A DNA stretch of 64,000 bases, from NCBI GenBank assembly GCA_964560085.1, contig CAZLKF010000001.1, forward strand, positions 62,001 through 126,000. The letters run 5' to 3'. Source of the DNA: RUG11241 sp964560085 (GTDB lineage Bacteria > Bacillota_I > Bacilli_A > RF39 > UBA660). The translations under genes were made by a program, and so were the position numbers. The notes under the pieces were generated by a model that ran no database searches, had not been told where the DNA came from, and worked only from the letters and a program-made list of their open reading frames with translations. Shown piece by piece: positions 1-9,047 of the stretch (position 1 is its first letter; the number at the start of each line of letters is the position of its first letter).

Positions 1-1056
1 GAATACAAGCATATTTGATGAAAAGCCAGCTTCCATTGATATCATAGCCAGCAATTCTTGCTGATTATAAAATAAACTAGCAATTGCTCCTATTAAAAAG
101 AATACAAGTCCAAAAGCTGTGTTAAACACATAAATGGCTGATGAAAAATACTTTTTTAATTCTTTTTTAGCAAGTGCTTTTTTAATTGAAGAACTAGCAA
201 GTGAAGTCATATGAAAATTAGAATTTGTCTTGGTTGTTGATAATTTAGAAATAATATTAAAATATTTTTTACTTAAGAAATATATAAACAAAAATAAAAC
301 AACAGCATTGATAATAATAAAATATAAAGTATACATTAAATTATTAGTACTTATGCCTTGACTTATTAAATATATAGGTGCAAAAACATACTTTAAAATA
401 TTTGTAAGCAAAGTTACATTAGATAATAGTTTCATTAGTAAATCATTAGAAAATCCCATAAATGCCATATAAATAATGATAAATAAAGAATAGCAAATTA
501 TCTCTATAACATTCTTATGCTTAGCTTTAGAAGTGATATAAGCAACAAAATAACCAAATAAACTAGCTAGAACTGTTGGGATTATTGGTGAAGCAATAAT
601 CATTGCAATCATCGATACATAAAAAGTCCAAGGTACACTAACATTTGATAAATATATATATAATCCCGGAATAAAGAACATAACTGTAATTAAAAAGTTC
701 ATTAAAATTATCACTAAAAGTCTACTGGTTAAAATGTCACTTTTTTTAACTGGTAAAGATAGTAATAAATCGTTATCTTTATTGTCAAAAAGACCAGATT
801 TGGCACTGAAAATCGTAAAAAAGAAAGAAAAAATTGTTGTTAACGAAAATGAAATTGGAATATAAAAGTTAGTTAATTGCATACCGCTTAGAGTATCAAA
901 AATACCATTTAACAACATATATATAGTCATAAAAAGTGAGAAAACAATATATATTACAGCAAATAAAATTAAAATAAGTTTTTTCTTAGAAATTTTTTTT
1001 AATTTATAAGTATTTATTAAATTATTCTTAAATAACAAAAATATTTTATTTTTCAT
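1..1056 (-). CDS. ABC transporter permease, 3' part (cut by window edge)
   Basis: An open frame of 352 codons runs from an ATG at 1056 to the window edge with no stop, so the C-terminal end is missing. The product begins MKNKIFLLFKNNLINTYK and then alternates long hydrophobic stretches with short basic loops, as expected for a multi-helix membrane protein. It overlaps the end of the ATPase gene by 11 bases, so the two are translationally coupled and should form one ABC exporter of the ABC-2/YhaP-like kind. The basic segment near residues 285-300 that precedes another helix resembles a family of large Firmicutes ABC permeases. The substrate cannot be told. Confidence 0.8.
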   Translation of the reverse strand, partial: MKNKIFLLFKNNLINTYKLKKISKKKLILILFAVIYIVFSLFMTIYMLLNGIFDTLSGMQLTNFYIPISFSLTTIFSFFFTIFSAKSGLFDNKDNDLLLSLPVKKSDILTSRLLVIILMNFLITVMFFIPGLYIYLSNVSVPWTFYVSMIAMIIASPIIPTVLASLFGYFVAYITSKAKHKNVIEIICYSLFIIIYMAFMGFSNDLLMKLLSNVTLLTNILKYVFAPIYLISQGISTNNLMYTLYFIIINAVVLFLFIYFLSKKYFNIISKLSTTKTNSNFHMTSLASSSIKKALAKKELKKYFSSAIYVFNTAFGLVFFLIGAIASLFYNQQELLAMISMEAGFSSNMLVF

Positions 1057-1756
1057 TTGTTAACTCCAAGAACACTTCTTCTAAATCATTGTTTTCAGTA
1101 ATATCTTTAGTTTTTCCTATTTCAATTAATGAGCCATTCTTAATAATAGCTATACGATCACATAACTTTTCAACCACTTCTAAAACATGTGATGAAAAGA
1201 AAATAATGGTACCTTTTTTACATAGATCTTTCATAATGTCCTTTAAATCTTTACTTGACTTTGGATCAAGACCAACAAATGGTTCATCTAAAACTAGCAA
1301 TTTTGGATTATGTAGCAAAGCTGAAATTATTGCTAATTTTTGCTTCATTCCATGTGAATAAGATCCAATTAAATCACCTAAAGCTGATAAAATTTCAAAA
1401 GTTGTAGCATATTCTTTTATTAATTTCTCACGCTCACTTATTTCAACCTCATAAATATCGCCAATAAAATTCAAATAATCAATACCAGTTAAATTATTGT
1501 AAAGATCAGGATTATCAGGTATGTAAGCTATTTCCTTCTTACATTCAATTGGATTTTCTCTTAATGATTTACCATTAATAATAATATCCCCTTCATCAAA
1601 ATCATGAATACCAACGATTGCTTTAATCAAAGTTGTTTTTCCAGCTCCATTATGACCAATAAAACCAAATATTTCGCCATCATTGACATCGAATGAAATA
1701 TCATTTACAGCAATTTTCTGCCCATACTTTTTTGTTACATTTTTAATTTCTAACAT
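1046..1756 (-). CDS. ABC transporter ATP-binding protein
   Basis: A 236-residue nucleotide-binding subunit that would power the permease encoded directly downstream. Walker A is GHNGAGKT at residues 34-41, the signature is the variant SHGMKQ near residue 135, Walker B is LLVLDEP near residue 155 and the switch histidine lies in FFSSH. These features and the length fit the CcmA/YhaQ-like class of exporter ATPases. A good ribosome binding site (GGAGGTG) lies just before the ATG. The gene is first in a two-gene operon. The family is certain; the substrate is unknown. Confidence 0.93.
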   Translation of the reverse strand: MLEIKNVTKKYGQKIAVNDISFDVNDGEIFGFIGHNGAGKTTLIKAIVGIHDFDEGDIIINGKSLRENPIECKKEIAYIPDNPDLYNNLTGIDYLNFIGDIYEVEISEREKLIKEYATTFEILSALGDLIGSYSHGMKQKLAIISALLHNPKLLVLDEPFVGLDPKSSKDLKDIMKDLCKKGTIIFFSSHVLEVVEKLCDRIAIIKNGSLIEIGKTKDITENNDLEEVFLELTNEK

Positions 1757-1803
1757 CTTAACACCTCCATATAATTATATCATTTATTGCTATAATAAAC
1801 ATA

Positions 1804-2520
1804 CTATTTTTCAATTTTATAATTAATATTGGCTTTGCGAGCCAAGCGACATAAATCAGAAGTCTTCAAATTATACATGTGAGAATCTTTAATAAAATGT
1901 GTTCCACATTGCCTAAATTCAAAATTGACGCCTTTTTCTATACATTGTTTTCTAATATCTAACACCCAATCATAATTTAAGGGACGTGCGTTAATATCAG
2001 ATTCTCCTCCAACAACAACTAATTCTATATCATCAAGATAATCTTTAATATCTATTTGTTCTAACAAAGGTTGAGCAATTATCATTTTATGTTTAATTGG
2101 CAAATTTTTAAAAATATTTAACTTATAATCAACATTCTCTTGGTTTTCAATTGTACAACCAACAATTACATTGTTATAGCCATCACACCAGTCATCAGGA
2201 ATAATATCCATAAATCTATCAATTCTTTTGGTTAAAAATAAGAACTGCAAATCTGATCGCTCTTTAATCATTTCAAAGCATTCATTTCGCCAAACATCAG
2301 CTTCTGGTATTAGAAAATCTGAGGAAAAACATAGATAAACAATTCCTGATTTTATCTTATAAGTACCATTCTTAAGTTTCTGAATTGGTAAATCAAATTT
2401 ATCAGTTTTTTTTATTTCATCAGTATTAATTTTTCTTTTTATATCACCTTTATGAATATAGCAATGCAAACACCCTGCACTACATTTATGACATCCATGC
2501 CAAGGATTCCATATAGCCAT
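1804..2520 (-). CDS. DUF5131 (phage Gp37/Gp68-like) protein
   Basis: A 238-residue protein that begins with the hallmark WNPWHGCHKCSAGCLHCY, with cysteines at 10, 13, 17 and 20. This is the conserved N-terminus of the DUF5131 family, first noted in phages as Gp37/Gp68 and related at a distance to radical-SAM-like folds because of the clustered cysteines. The C-terminal half keeps the VVGGESDINARPL segment typical of the family, so the protein is full length. Its biochemical role is not established. It follows two unrecognised genes in the same direction with a GAGGTG ribosome binding site; no other phage gene is nearby. Confidence 0.85.
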   Translation of the reverse strand: MAIWNPWHGCHKCSAGCLHCYIHKGDIKRKINTDEIKKTDKFDLPIQKLKNGTYKIKSGIVYLCFSSDFLIPEADVWRNECFEMIKERSDLQFLFLTKRIDRFMDIIPDDWCDGYNNVIVGCTIENQENVDYKLNIFKNLPIKHKMIIAQPLLEQIDIKDYLDDIELVVVGGESDINARPLNYDWVLDIRKQCIEKGVNFEFRQCGTHFIKDSHMYNLKTSDLCRLARKANINYKIEK

Positions 2521-2536
2521 TTAAAACACCTCATAT

Positions 2537-2755
2537 TCAATAAACATTATAGTTAATTAATGATATATAATATTCTTCATAATTACTAATTTCTAAGTCT
2601 TTTAATATATTAAAAGCATCATTTATATTAATTTTAAAAAAGCATTGATCTTCTTTTAAAATATTTGCAATTAATAAATATTTATTAAGTTTTCTTTTAT
2701 TATTCGCATATTTAACAATAAACAATTCGTTTTTATCTCTTAGTTCCTTAATCAT
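2537..2755 (-). CDS. small hypothetical protein
   Basis: I do not recognise this 72-residue product. A longer reading from a TTG at 2776 is possible, but the ATG at 2755 overlaps the stop of the preceding gene in an ATGATTAA arrangement, which is typical of coupled genes, so I prefer it. The sequence is rich in lysine, asparagine and tyrosine and has no signal peptide or membrane segment, suggesting a small cytoplasmic helical protein. It sits between the 540-residue transglutaminase-like gene and the DUF5131 gene and is probably cotranscribed with both. Confidence 0.6.
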   Translation of the reverse strand: MIKELRDKNELFIVKYANNKRKLNKYLLIANILKEDQCFFKININDAFNILKDLEISNYEEYYISLINYNVY

Positions 2756-4370
2756 ATTTCTTTTTTTCAACTCCAATAATATTATCTTTATTACCTTTTA
2801 TATAGCTTAATGTTCCCTTGAAAAACATTAATCGTAGTTCATTAATATTTAATATCTTTATTTTTTTAGGCGGATTATAGTAAATATAACAATTACTATT
2901 GTATAAATTAATATTAGTTAAATTATATGTGACAATAACTATTGCATCGTCTTGATTGTTAATAGTTTCATTTATGACAGCAAATGAGATGTTACTATTT
3001 AATTCATCAGCTGTAAAGAGTAATTTTTTTATTTGTAATAAATAAGCAATTGCACGAAAATCACTATTAACATTGCTCATAAGCGTATTTAAAATACTTA
3101 GTTTCTTTGAAAAATCAATTTTTAATTTAGTGGCTTCTGCACGGTACAGCAACAAACTATTATTAAAGCTTAATTTATCAATATTTACCTCAAAATCATA
3201 TTGATATAATTTCTTGCTTATATTTGCCAAATATGCATTAAATTCTTCTTGTGTATTCTCATTATGATTCAATAAAATTAACCCATTGAACAATTCATCC
3301 TTACTCTTAACTTCGCAATTAAATGTTGGTGTCAATGCTAATGACTTTATTAGATATTTTTTAACGCGATAGATTATAAATGATGACTCAATCTCAATCT
3401 CCGCATTTATACCCATTTTGGATAATAAAGCAGCAAATAGTAAGTTGAATTCATAATAGTTAACCTTATTATTTTTACTATCAATAGTTTCTATTCTTGT
3501 CAAATCTTGATGTTTTTCAATTTTATCAATCGATTCTAACAAGTAAAATTCATCATCGCAACGCAGATACATTAACAAATTAATATATAAATATATAGTT
3601 TGTTCTAGAATGCTAATATTTTTTGGTATTTTATTCTGTACATCATCTAAAAGATTTCTATTTACCTTATAATTGAAGTTTTTAGTCGATGCCAATATCT
3701 TATTTATAGCTTCAGTATCATAAAATAAAACTAAATTCTGATAAAAACTAATACTGGAATCTTTAAATAGAAACTTATTAAATAAGTGTTTATCATTAAT
3801 ATATTTCTTTAATATAAAGACAAATTCTTCTTTTGACACATTTATTAGAGGTTGTTTTCCTTCGTTGAATCTATTATATAATTCAAGGGTTAAGATAACG
3901 GAAATGACATCAATAACTTTTACCGCAATTTTCCTACCATCAATGCTGATTTTATAGATATTATTACTATTTTTATCTAGAAACTTATTGAAATCTATTG
4001 AATTATTTAAAAATTTAAGTTTTTGACGCTCCATATCATTAAGAGCAATATGCTTATTTTCTACCAATTTATTAATGGCAGTTATTAACTCGGCAATTGT
4101 ATAAAAACAATGAGCATTTTTTGTACCATTCTCAAACAGTACAATCTCAACAATACCATCTTCATTAATAGCCTTTATTAAGTGTTTATAATAACTATCA
4201 TCTTGAAGAAAACATTTAATTAAGTTAATAGACACTTTTTGATTTGCACCATTAACAGTAATAAAAATTTTTTCACCACAATTTATTAAAAAATCATATG
4301 TCTCTTTATTTAGTAAGAGATCAGATGATACATCATATCCATTTTCAATTAATTCTTCAGCCGACCACAT
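2748..4370 (-). CDS. hypothetical protein with a degenerate transglutaminase-like segment
   Basis: A 540-residue protein without signal peptide or membrane helix. Residues 252-325 (SILEQTIYLYINL, then a histidine-containing segment near 287, then NKVNYYEF and LLSKMGI) resemble the core of transglutaminase-like proteins found in Clostridia and Bacilli, in which the NKVxCxEF motif carries the active cysteine. Here that position is Tyr305, so the enzyme would be inactive. This match is from memory of the family and should be held loosely. The rest is unrecognised. An extended -10 promoter lies 17 bases before the ATG, so this gene probably starts the operon. Confidence 0.65.
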   Translation of the reverse strand: MWSAEELIENGYDVSSDLLLNKETYDFLINCGEKIFITVNGANQKVSINLIKCFLQDDSYYKHLIKAINEDGIVEIVLFENGTKNAHCFYTIAELITAINKLVENKHIALNDMERQKLKFLNNSIDFNKFLDKNSNNIYKISIDGRKIAVKVIDVISVILTLELYNRFNEGKQPLINVSKEEFVFILKKYINDKHLFNKFLFKDSSISFYQNLVLFYDTEAINKILASTKNFNYKVNRNLLDDVQNKIPKNISILEQTIYLYINLLMYLRCDDEFYLLESIDKIEKHQDLTRIETIDSKNNKVNYYEFNLLFAALLSKMGINAEIEIESSFIIYRVKKYLIKSLALTPTFNCEVKSKDELFNGLILLNHNENTQEEFNAYLANISKKLYQYDFEVNIDKLSFNNSLLLYRAEATKLKIDFSKKLSILNTLMSNVNSDFRAIAYLLQIKKLLFTADELNSNISFAVINETINNQDDAIVIVTYNLTNINLYNSNCYIYYNPPKKIKILNINELRLMFFKGTLSYIKGNKDNIIGVEKKKYD

Positions 4371-4387
4371 ACATTTTCACCATTTTA

Positions 4388-4396
4388 ATTATAACA
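4388..4396 (-). promoter_or_regulatory. extended -10 promoter for the 540-residue gene
   Basis: On the minus strand the sequence reads TGTTATAAT, a consensus extended -10 element, ending 17 bases before the ATG at 4370. No good -35 box is seen. The transcript would start about 11 bases before the ATG, leaving only GGTGA as leader and ribosome binding site. Confidence 0.6.
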
Positions 4397-4407
4397 CAAA
4401 GGTCAAT

Positions 4408-4431
4408 AAAAAAATCCTATAAGATAGGATT
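4408..4431 (-). terminator. rho-independent terminator after the glycosyltransferase gene
   Basis: AATCCTAT and ATAGGATT form an 8-base-pair stem with a 3-base loop, followed on the minus strand by a run of T. The hairpin arm overlaps the stop codon of the glycosyltransferase gene. Confidence 0.8.
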
Positions 4432-5659
4432 ATTTCACGACTAAATCGTTAATTGATGTATTGCTTGTATGTTTTATTGGTTCCCATTTTAATTTTCTTT
4501 TGAAAAAGCAAACAAAATTAATCGGAATCCAAGTTGCAACAAAGAAGAAAAACAAAGCAATTCCACCTATAGCAGCTTTAATAGATTTTTTATAATGTAT
4601 AATAATAAATATAGAAATTATTATGCCAGATATATAAGTACCAAGAAATAAAATTAAACTATTAGAAAACAATAAATAGTATGATTTTAAAGTGGTTAAT
4701 TTAATTATAGTAATAACAAAATTTATACTAATTGCGATAAATGAAATAACTTGTAACAATGGTGATACATATAACAAAGACAAATCTAAGCAAGTAATAT
4801 TGCCATCTTTAAACAAATGTTTAAGTAACTTAAAGAAATAAGTTTTACAACATTGCCAATTACCATAAGACCACCTAATTCTTTGCTTCCACGATTGTTT
4901 AAAATCAGTTGGTTGCTCATCATAAGTAATGGCATCCTCGACAAAATCTATTTTAATTTTGTTAATTGCACAAATACCCGAAAACTCCATATCTTCAGTT
5001 AATGTTATAGTATTAAAGCCAATTGAGTCAATTACTTCTTTTTTTATCATAAAACCAGTACCATTAATTGTAGCTGATAATCCAAGATTATGACGTGCAC
5101 GATTGAAAAAGAAATTTTGTAAATAATAATACAATGCATATGAACTACTCAACCAATTACCATCTAAATTTTTTGTATCGCGGAATCCTTGAGCAACTTT
5201 ATATCCTCTGTTTAGGGATTCGTTAAATTTTTCTAAGAAATCTGGATGAACAACATTATCTGCATCAAAAATAACATAAGCATCAATTTCTTTTCGATCT
5301 TTTAATTTTCTAAAAATACATTTCAAAACTTCGCCCTTTGTTTTGGTAGGAACATCACACTTTAAAATATTTGCACTTGTTGATGCCACAATTTCTTCCG
5401 TTTTGTCAGTGCAATTATTAACTACTACATCAATTTCATATCGATCTTTATCATAGTTTTGAACTTCTAAACTTTCGATTAAATTTTTTATGACTCTTGC
5501 TTCATTGCGGGCTGCAATAATTATAGCAAAATAATGCTTTTTATTGGTAATTTTTTTTGATTTCTTCCTTTTTAAAAAACCAAAAAAACTCATTATTCCA
5601 AAATATAAACCATACGCCATTGTTGTATAAATTATTATATCATATATTATTTTTAACAT
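4430..5659 (-). CDS. membrane-bound family 2 glycosyltransferase
   Basis: A 409-residue processive-type glycosyltransferase that would transfer a sugar from a nucleotide donor at the inner face of the membrane. An N-terminal membrane helix (about 5-27) precedes a GT2 catalytic domain with AARNEARVIKNLIES, the DAD metal-binding motif in VIFDADN, GTGFMIKKE, the acceptor motif TEDME and KQRIRW, which is the Q/RxxRW-type motif of cellulose and hyaluronan synthase relatives. Three membrane helices follow (about 290-390). It carries its own terminator and a GAGG ribosome binding site. The product polymer or glycolipid is unknown; no other polysaccharide gene adjoins it. Confidence 0.88.
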   Translation of the reverse strand: MLKIIYDIIIYTTMAYGLYFGIMSFFGFLKRKKSKKITNKKHYFAIIIAARNEARVIKNLIESLEVQNYDKDRYEIDVVVNNCTDKTEEIVASTSANILKCDVPTKTKGEVLKCIFRKLKDRKEIDAYVIFDADNVVHPDFLEKFNESLNRGYKVAQGFRDTKNLDGNWLSSSYALYYYLQNFFFNRARHNLGLSATINGTGFMIKKEVIDSIGFNTITLTEDMEFSGICAINKIKIDFVEDAITYDEQPTDFKQSWKQRIRWSYGNWQCCKTYFFKLLKHLFKDGNITCLDLSLLYVSPLLQVISFIAISINFVITIIKLTTLKSYYLLFSNSLILFLGTYISGIIISIFIIIHYKKSIKAAIGGIALFFFFVATWIPINFVCFFKRKLKWEPIKHTSNTSINDLVVK

Positions 5660-5705
5660 TCTAAAACCTCACACACTAAATTTTTTATTCTAAACCTGTT
5701 ATTTA

Positions 5706-6566
5706 CTAAGCTTCATACTTCCTACGATTTATATTTTCAATTACAATCAATGTAATAACAACTATTATGAAAAGGGCTAATAACCATATGCATAATGAAA
5801 TATTTAAGATTTCGTAGCAACAGAAATCGGAGTTAAAAAGACAAGATTTGACTTCAGGATGAACCTCATATACAAGAATATTACTATCTTTTGATGTATA
5901 ATCATCAATAGTATACTTATAACGTATTTCTAGTTTAATATCATTAAAATCAAGGTTTGCAAAATCAAGTGAATCTTTCCAAGCTATATCATTTACTCGA
6001 AATTCAGTTTGATAATTAATAACTGTATTATATATTTCCATATATTCCGTGAAAAAAGATTCAATATCATTTTTGTTTTTAACATTAAAATCAATTGTAG
6101 GCACATCAGAGTCAAAAAAAACCTTGAAATTTTCAATTTCTGGTATTGGAGAAGTAACAAAATCAAACTTTCTTATTTTAGCTTCTTCAGACCAATCATA
6201 ATACTTATAATTATCATCATAAATTATATATCTTGCTCTTATGACTAAATCATCAAATTTCAAATTGTTTGCTAAATAATATTCATCGTTATTACTTAAA
6301 ATTAAATTGTGCATATTAGTACTATCTACTTCAATTAACTCATTTTTTTGCCAAACAGTATCGCTATCAGTTTTCCAATTGTATTCAATATAAGTCTTAC
6401 ATGGAGATACTGCTAAAATATTGCAATAATTACTTACTTCTTCATTATATTTCAAATATGCATATAAATTATCATCGACATAATAAATGTTCACCGGTGT
6501 TGCTGATTCTAAGGCCGAAACCGGAAAAGCAAACAAAATCAAAAGCAATAAAACTAACTTCTTCAT
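5706..6566 (-). CDS. secreted membrane-anchored hypothetical protein
   Basis: A 286-residue protein with a signal peptide (residues 1-18, ending at VSA), a roughly 235-residue extracellular part rich in Asp, Tyr and Asn, a cysteine pair CLFNSDFCC just before one C-terminal membrane helix (about 255-276), and a short basic tail NRRK. Topology is therefore type I, displayed outside the cell. I do not recognise the extracellular domain; the alternating pattern suggests beta-sandwich repeats. It has its own extended -10 promoter and sits upstream of the glycosyltransferase. Confidence 0.75.
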   Translation of the reverse strand: MKKLVLLLLILFAFPVSALESATPVNIYYVDDNLYAYLKYNEEVSNYCNILAVSPCKTYIEYNWKTDSDTVWQKNELIEVDSTNMHNLILSNNDEYYLANNLKFDDLVIRARYIIYDDNYKYYDWSEEAKIRKFDFVTSPIPEIENFKVFFDSDVPTIDFNVKNKNDIESFFTEYMEIYNTVINYQTEFRVNDIAWKDSLDFANLDFNDIKLEIRYKYTIDDYTSKDSNILVYEVHPEVKSCLFNSDFCCYEILNISLCIWLLALFIIVVITLIVIENINRRKYEA

Positions 6567-6581
6567 AGAATCACCACATTA

Positions 6582-6590
6582 ATTATAACA
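6582..6590 (-). promoter_or_regulatory. extended -10 promoter for the 286-residue surface protein
   Basis: TGTTATAAT on the minus strand, 15 bases before the ATG at 6566; GGTGA lies between them as ribosome binding site. No clear -35 element. Confidence 0.55.
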
Positions 6591-6598
6591 TGAGAAAG

Positions 6599-7345
6599 TT
6601 ATTTTTTCATTACATTTATTATCTTATTTACCATTTTAATGACAAAATTAGTCGATTTTCTTGATTCATTCATCTTTTTTCGTGCGTCTATATACTTGTT
6701 TTGAAACTCTAAAGGTAATAAATTCAATTTAATAAAAATGCTTTCTAAAACCTGTCGTTCTTTATCTACTAAATAATTTTTTAAATTTATATGGTCAATC
6801 TCATATATAAATTCATCCTCATAATAAAGATATCGTAAAGAAAATGATTTGCCCATAATAGTCCAATTTGGTGATTTATAAGTAAATAGTTCAATTGATT
6901 TTGAATCAATATTTATGTTAAAAGTTTCATAATTTGTTTTTATAGCAATGTCATTTAAATAATCATATTTTTTTAACTCCAAGCACAAATCTTCTAATTC
7001 GGACTTTACTATTTTCATTAAAAGATCTTTATCTTTAAACTTTGAAATGATTTGCATTTTTTCTTTTTCAATCACAATATGTTCACGTATAATATTGCAT
7101 TCTAAAGTTAATTCAATATTTTTATCATTTGTGTTCAAATGAGTAATTTTATAATTAAAGTAGGAAAAATTATTTCCAAGTTTGCCATTCATTTTTTTTA
7201 TATATTTGCCATAAATTATTGTTCTCTCATTTGAAATACTATTTGCAACGTCACCAAAAGAAGCAAGAGACAATAATTCACTGTCATCTTGCTTATTCAT
7301 AGAAATTAATTCACTAATTTTGAGGAATATCTGATTATTCTCCAT
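6599..7345 (-). CDS. hypothetical cytoplasmic protein
   Basis: I do not recognise this 248-residue product. It lacks a signal peptide and membrane segments, is rich in Lys, Glu, Ile and Asn, and ends in a basic amphipathic stretch (NFVIKMVNKIINVMKK) that could bind membrane or nucleic acid. An AAGGAGAG ribosome binding site precedes the ATG, and the gene begins only 9 bases after the stop of the NlpC/P60-like gene, so the two are likely cotranscribed. Confidence 0.65.
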   Translation of the reverse strand: MENNQIFLKISELISMNKQDDSELLSLASFGDVANSISNERTIIYGKYIKKMNGKLGNNFSYFNYKITHLNTNDKNIELTLECNIIREHIVIEKEKMQIISKFKDKDLLMKIVKSELEDLCLELKKYDYLNDIAIKTNYETFNINIDSKSIELFTYKSPNWTIMGKSFSLRYLYYEDEFIYEIDHINLKNYLVDKERQVLESIFIKLNLLPLEFQNKYIDARKKMNESRKSTNFVIKMVNKIINVMKK

Positions 7346-7354
7346 GTTCTCTCC

Positions 7355-8965
7355 TTAAATCTTATTGTTTTGAAACTTTCTTATAAATATAATTCCAACA
7401 ATTAAAATTAAAATAGGAATTATAAATATTAAAGCACGCATATTTTGGGTTTCCGCAAATGATTTAACATTTAATTCTTTTGCGATCGAAATGTTACCAC
7501 TACCATCTTTTACCCATACATAATGCTTTCCCTCTTTAAGAAATGTTGTAAAATTTACACTTGAGGTTATTACCCAAACATCATTTTTTGTTGGCTCAGA
7601 ATTTGAGTCTTTGATCAAAAATCCCACGATTCCACTTCCACCTACATCAGAAGCCGTTATGATAATCTTTTGACCATTAATAGTATTGTCACCATATATA
7701 ATATTATTGATAACTGGAGCAGTTTTATCATCAAAATTGATAATAATTTCACCCTCAAAAATATTATCTGCTTTATCCTTAATATAAATTTTGTATGTTC
7801 CTTCTTCGAAAACTTCAAATGTATTTTTCTTTTCCCAAGAATTGTCATTTTTAAAGGAATAAGCATCTGTAGCTAAACCTGATTCTAAATCCTCACCAAC
7901 AATTGTAATTAAACTGTATTTTTCTTTATTTAAAACATCATATGTCAATATTTTGGGTTTAGTATTATCAATGTTAGTAACTAATATTTCTTTTATAGCT
8001 ACATTTTTTAAAGAGTCTGTTACTTTAACACTATAAGTTCCATTTGCTGTTATTTCTGTTTCAAATTGATATGATTTTTTATTTAATAATGATGTTTCTG
8101 AATCATTGAAAACATAATTAACTATACCATCAGCATCATTAATACTAACATTTAATGTTAATTGCTTAGTCCATTCAGAGGTAGATAAAGTATAAGTAAT
8201 TTGAGGAATATCGTTAATAACACGTAAATTATTTAAATTAACAGTTAAATTATCATCAGGCCATGTTACTGTCAAATTGGCTTGAATATCTTCCTTAATT
8301 ATTTGATTTTTTAAACGAATAACACTAATGACAGCATCATTATATTTATCGCTTAGTTTTATTACTTCCATTCCAAGATTTTTATCTGTAATAGCTTCAC
8401 TTGCAGCATGAGCAATTTTACCATCACCAACATAAATCATAATATGTGACTGATCAGTAATGATCAAATCGCCTTTTTTAAGCATATCATAATCAATATT
8501 TACAACTTTTACATCTTGTTGCACATAATAAAAATGTTTGTTGTCCCTAGCATTATTAACAAAATCATTGACATAATATGGTTCTGCAATTGAACTCATA
8601 ATTTTCAAACCATTGTAAGAATCAGTTTTTGTTGTATATCCTCTAGTTAATGTTAAATTAAGCACATGATAATATAGATATGAAACAAAGGAAGCATCAT
8701 CAAAAGTCCATTTATAATCATTAACTACGTTGATTGATTTATAATCTTTATTTATTTTATATAATTCTCCCTGAAAGCCATCAATTCTTGCTTGACCTTG
8801 CATATAAGCAAAAATAGGAAATTCATTACTAATTCTCTTATTTCCCTCACTAATAAAAGTCTCAGCAAAAAAAGCTAAATCAGTTGCTTGTTCATTTGTA
8901 AGTTCCGCTTTAACTGGAGAAACACATGCTATAAACAAAAAAATAAATAATATGAATTTTTTCAT
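7355..8965 (-). CDS. secreted NlpC/P60-like protein with Ig-like domains, catalytic Cys lost
   Basis: A 536-residue surface protein starting at the ATG at 8965, which has an AGGTGAG ribosome binding site and a TGATATAAT promoter element 19 bases upstream; a longer frame to 9016 lacks both. Order: signal peptide 1-20, NlpC/P60-like domain about 25-205, three Ig-like domains about 215-500, one membrane helix near 510-530, basic tail. In NlpC/P60 cell-wall peptidases the motif DCS supplies the nucleophile; here it reads DDASFVSYLY, with Ala91 in that place, while the histidine motif SHIMIYVGDG (His174) is kept. The domain is therefore probably a binding module and not a peptidase. Confidence 0.82.
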   Translation of the reverse strand: MKKFILFIFLFIACVSPVKAELTNEQATDLAFFAETFISEGNKRISNEFPIFAYMQGQARIDGFQGELYKINKDYKSINVVNDYKWTFDDASFVSYLYYHVLNLTLTRGYTTKTDSYNGLKIMSSIAEPYYVNDFVNNARDNKHFYYVQQDVKVVNIDYDMLKKGDLIITDQSHIMIYVGDGKIAHAASEAITDKNLGMEVIKLSDKYNDAVISVIRLKNQIIKEDIQANLTVTWPDDNLTVNLNNLRVINDIPQITYTLSTSEWTKQLTLNVSINDADGIVNYVFNDSETSLLNKKSYQFETEITANGTYSVKVTDSLKNVAIKEILVTNIDNTKPKILTYDVLNKEKYSLITIVGEDLESGLATDAYSFKNDNSWEKKNTFEVFEEGTYKIYIKDKADNIFEGEIIINFDDKTAPVINNIIYGDNTINGQKIIITASDVGGSGIVGFLIKDSNSEPTKNDVWVITSSVNFTTFLKEGKHYVWVKDGSGNISIAKELNVKSFAETQNMRALIFIIPILILIVGIIFIRKFQNNKI

Positions 8966-9022
8966 ATACTCACCTATTGTTATAATTATATCATAATATA
9001 ATTTCTTTGGCATCATTTTAAC

Positions 9023-9047
9023 AAAAAAAAGAGACTAAAAAGTCTCT
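9023..9047 (-). terminator. terminator after the SpoIVB-like gene
   Basis: AGAGACT and AGTCTCT pair around an AAAA loop, followed on the minus strand by eight T residues. It touches the stop codon of the gene it ends. Confidence 0.85.

Noticed and set aside
1804..2520. Prophage remnant around the DUF5131 gene
   Set aside because: No integrase, structural, lysis or replication gene and no att repeats nearby; DUF5131 also occurs on chromosomes.
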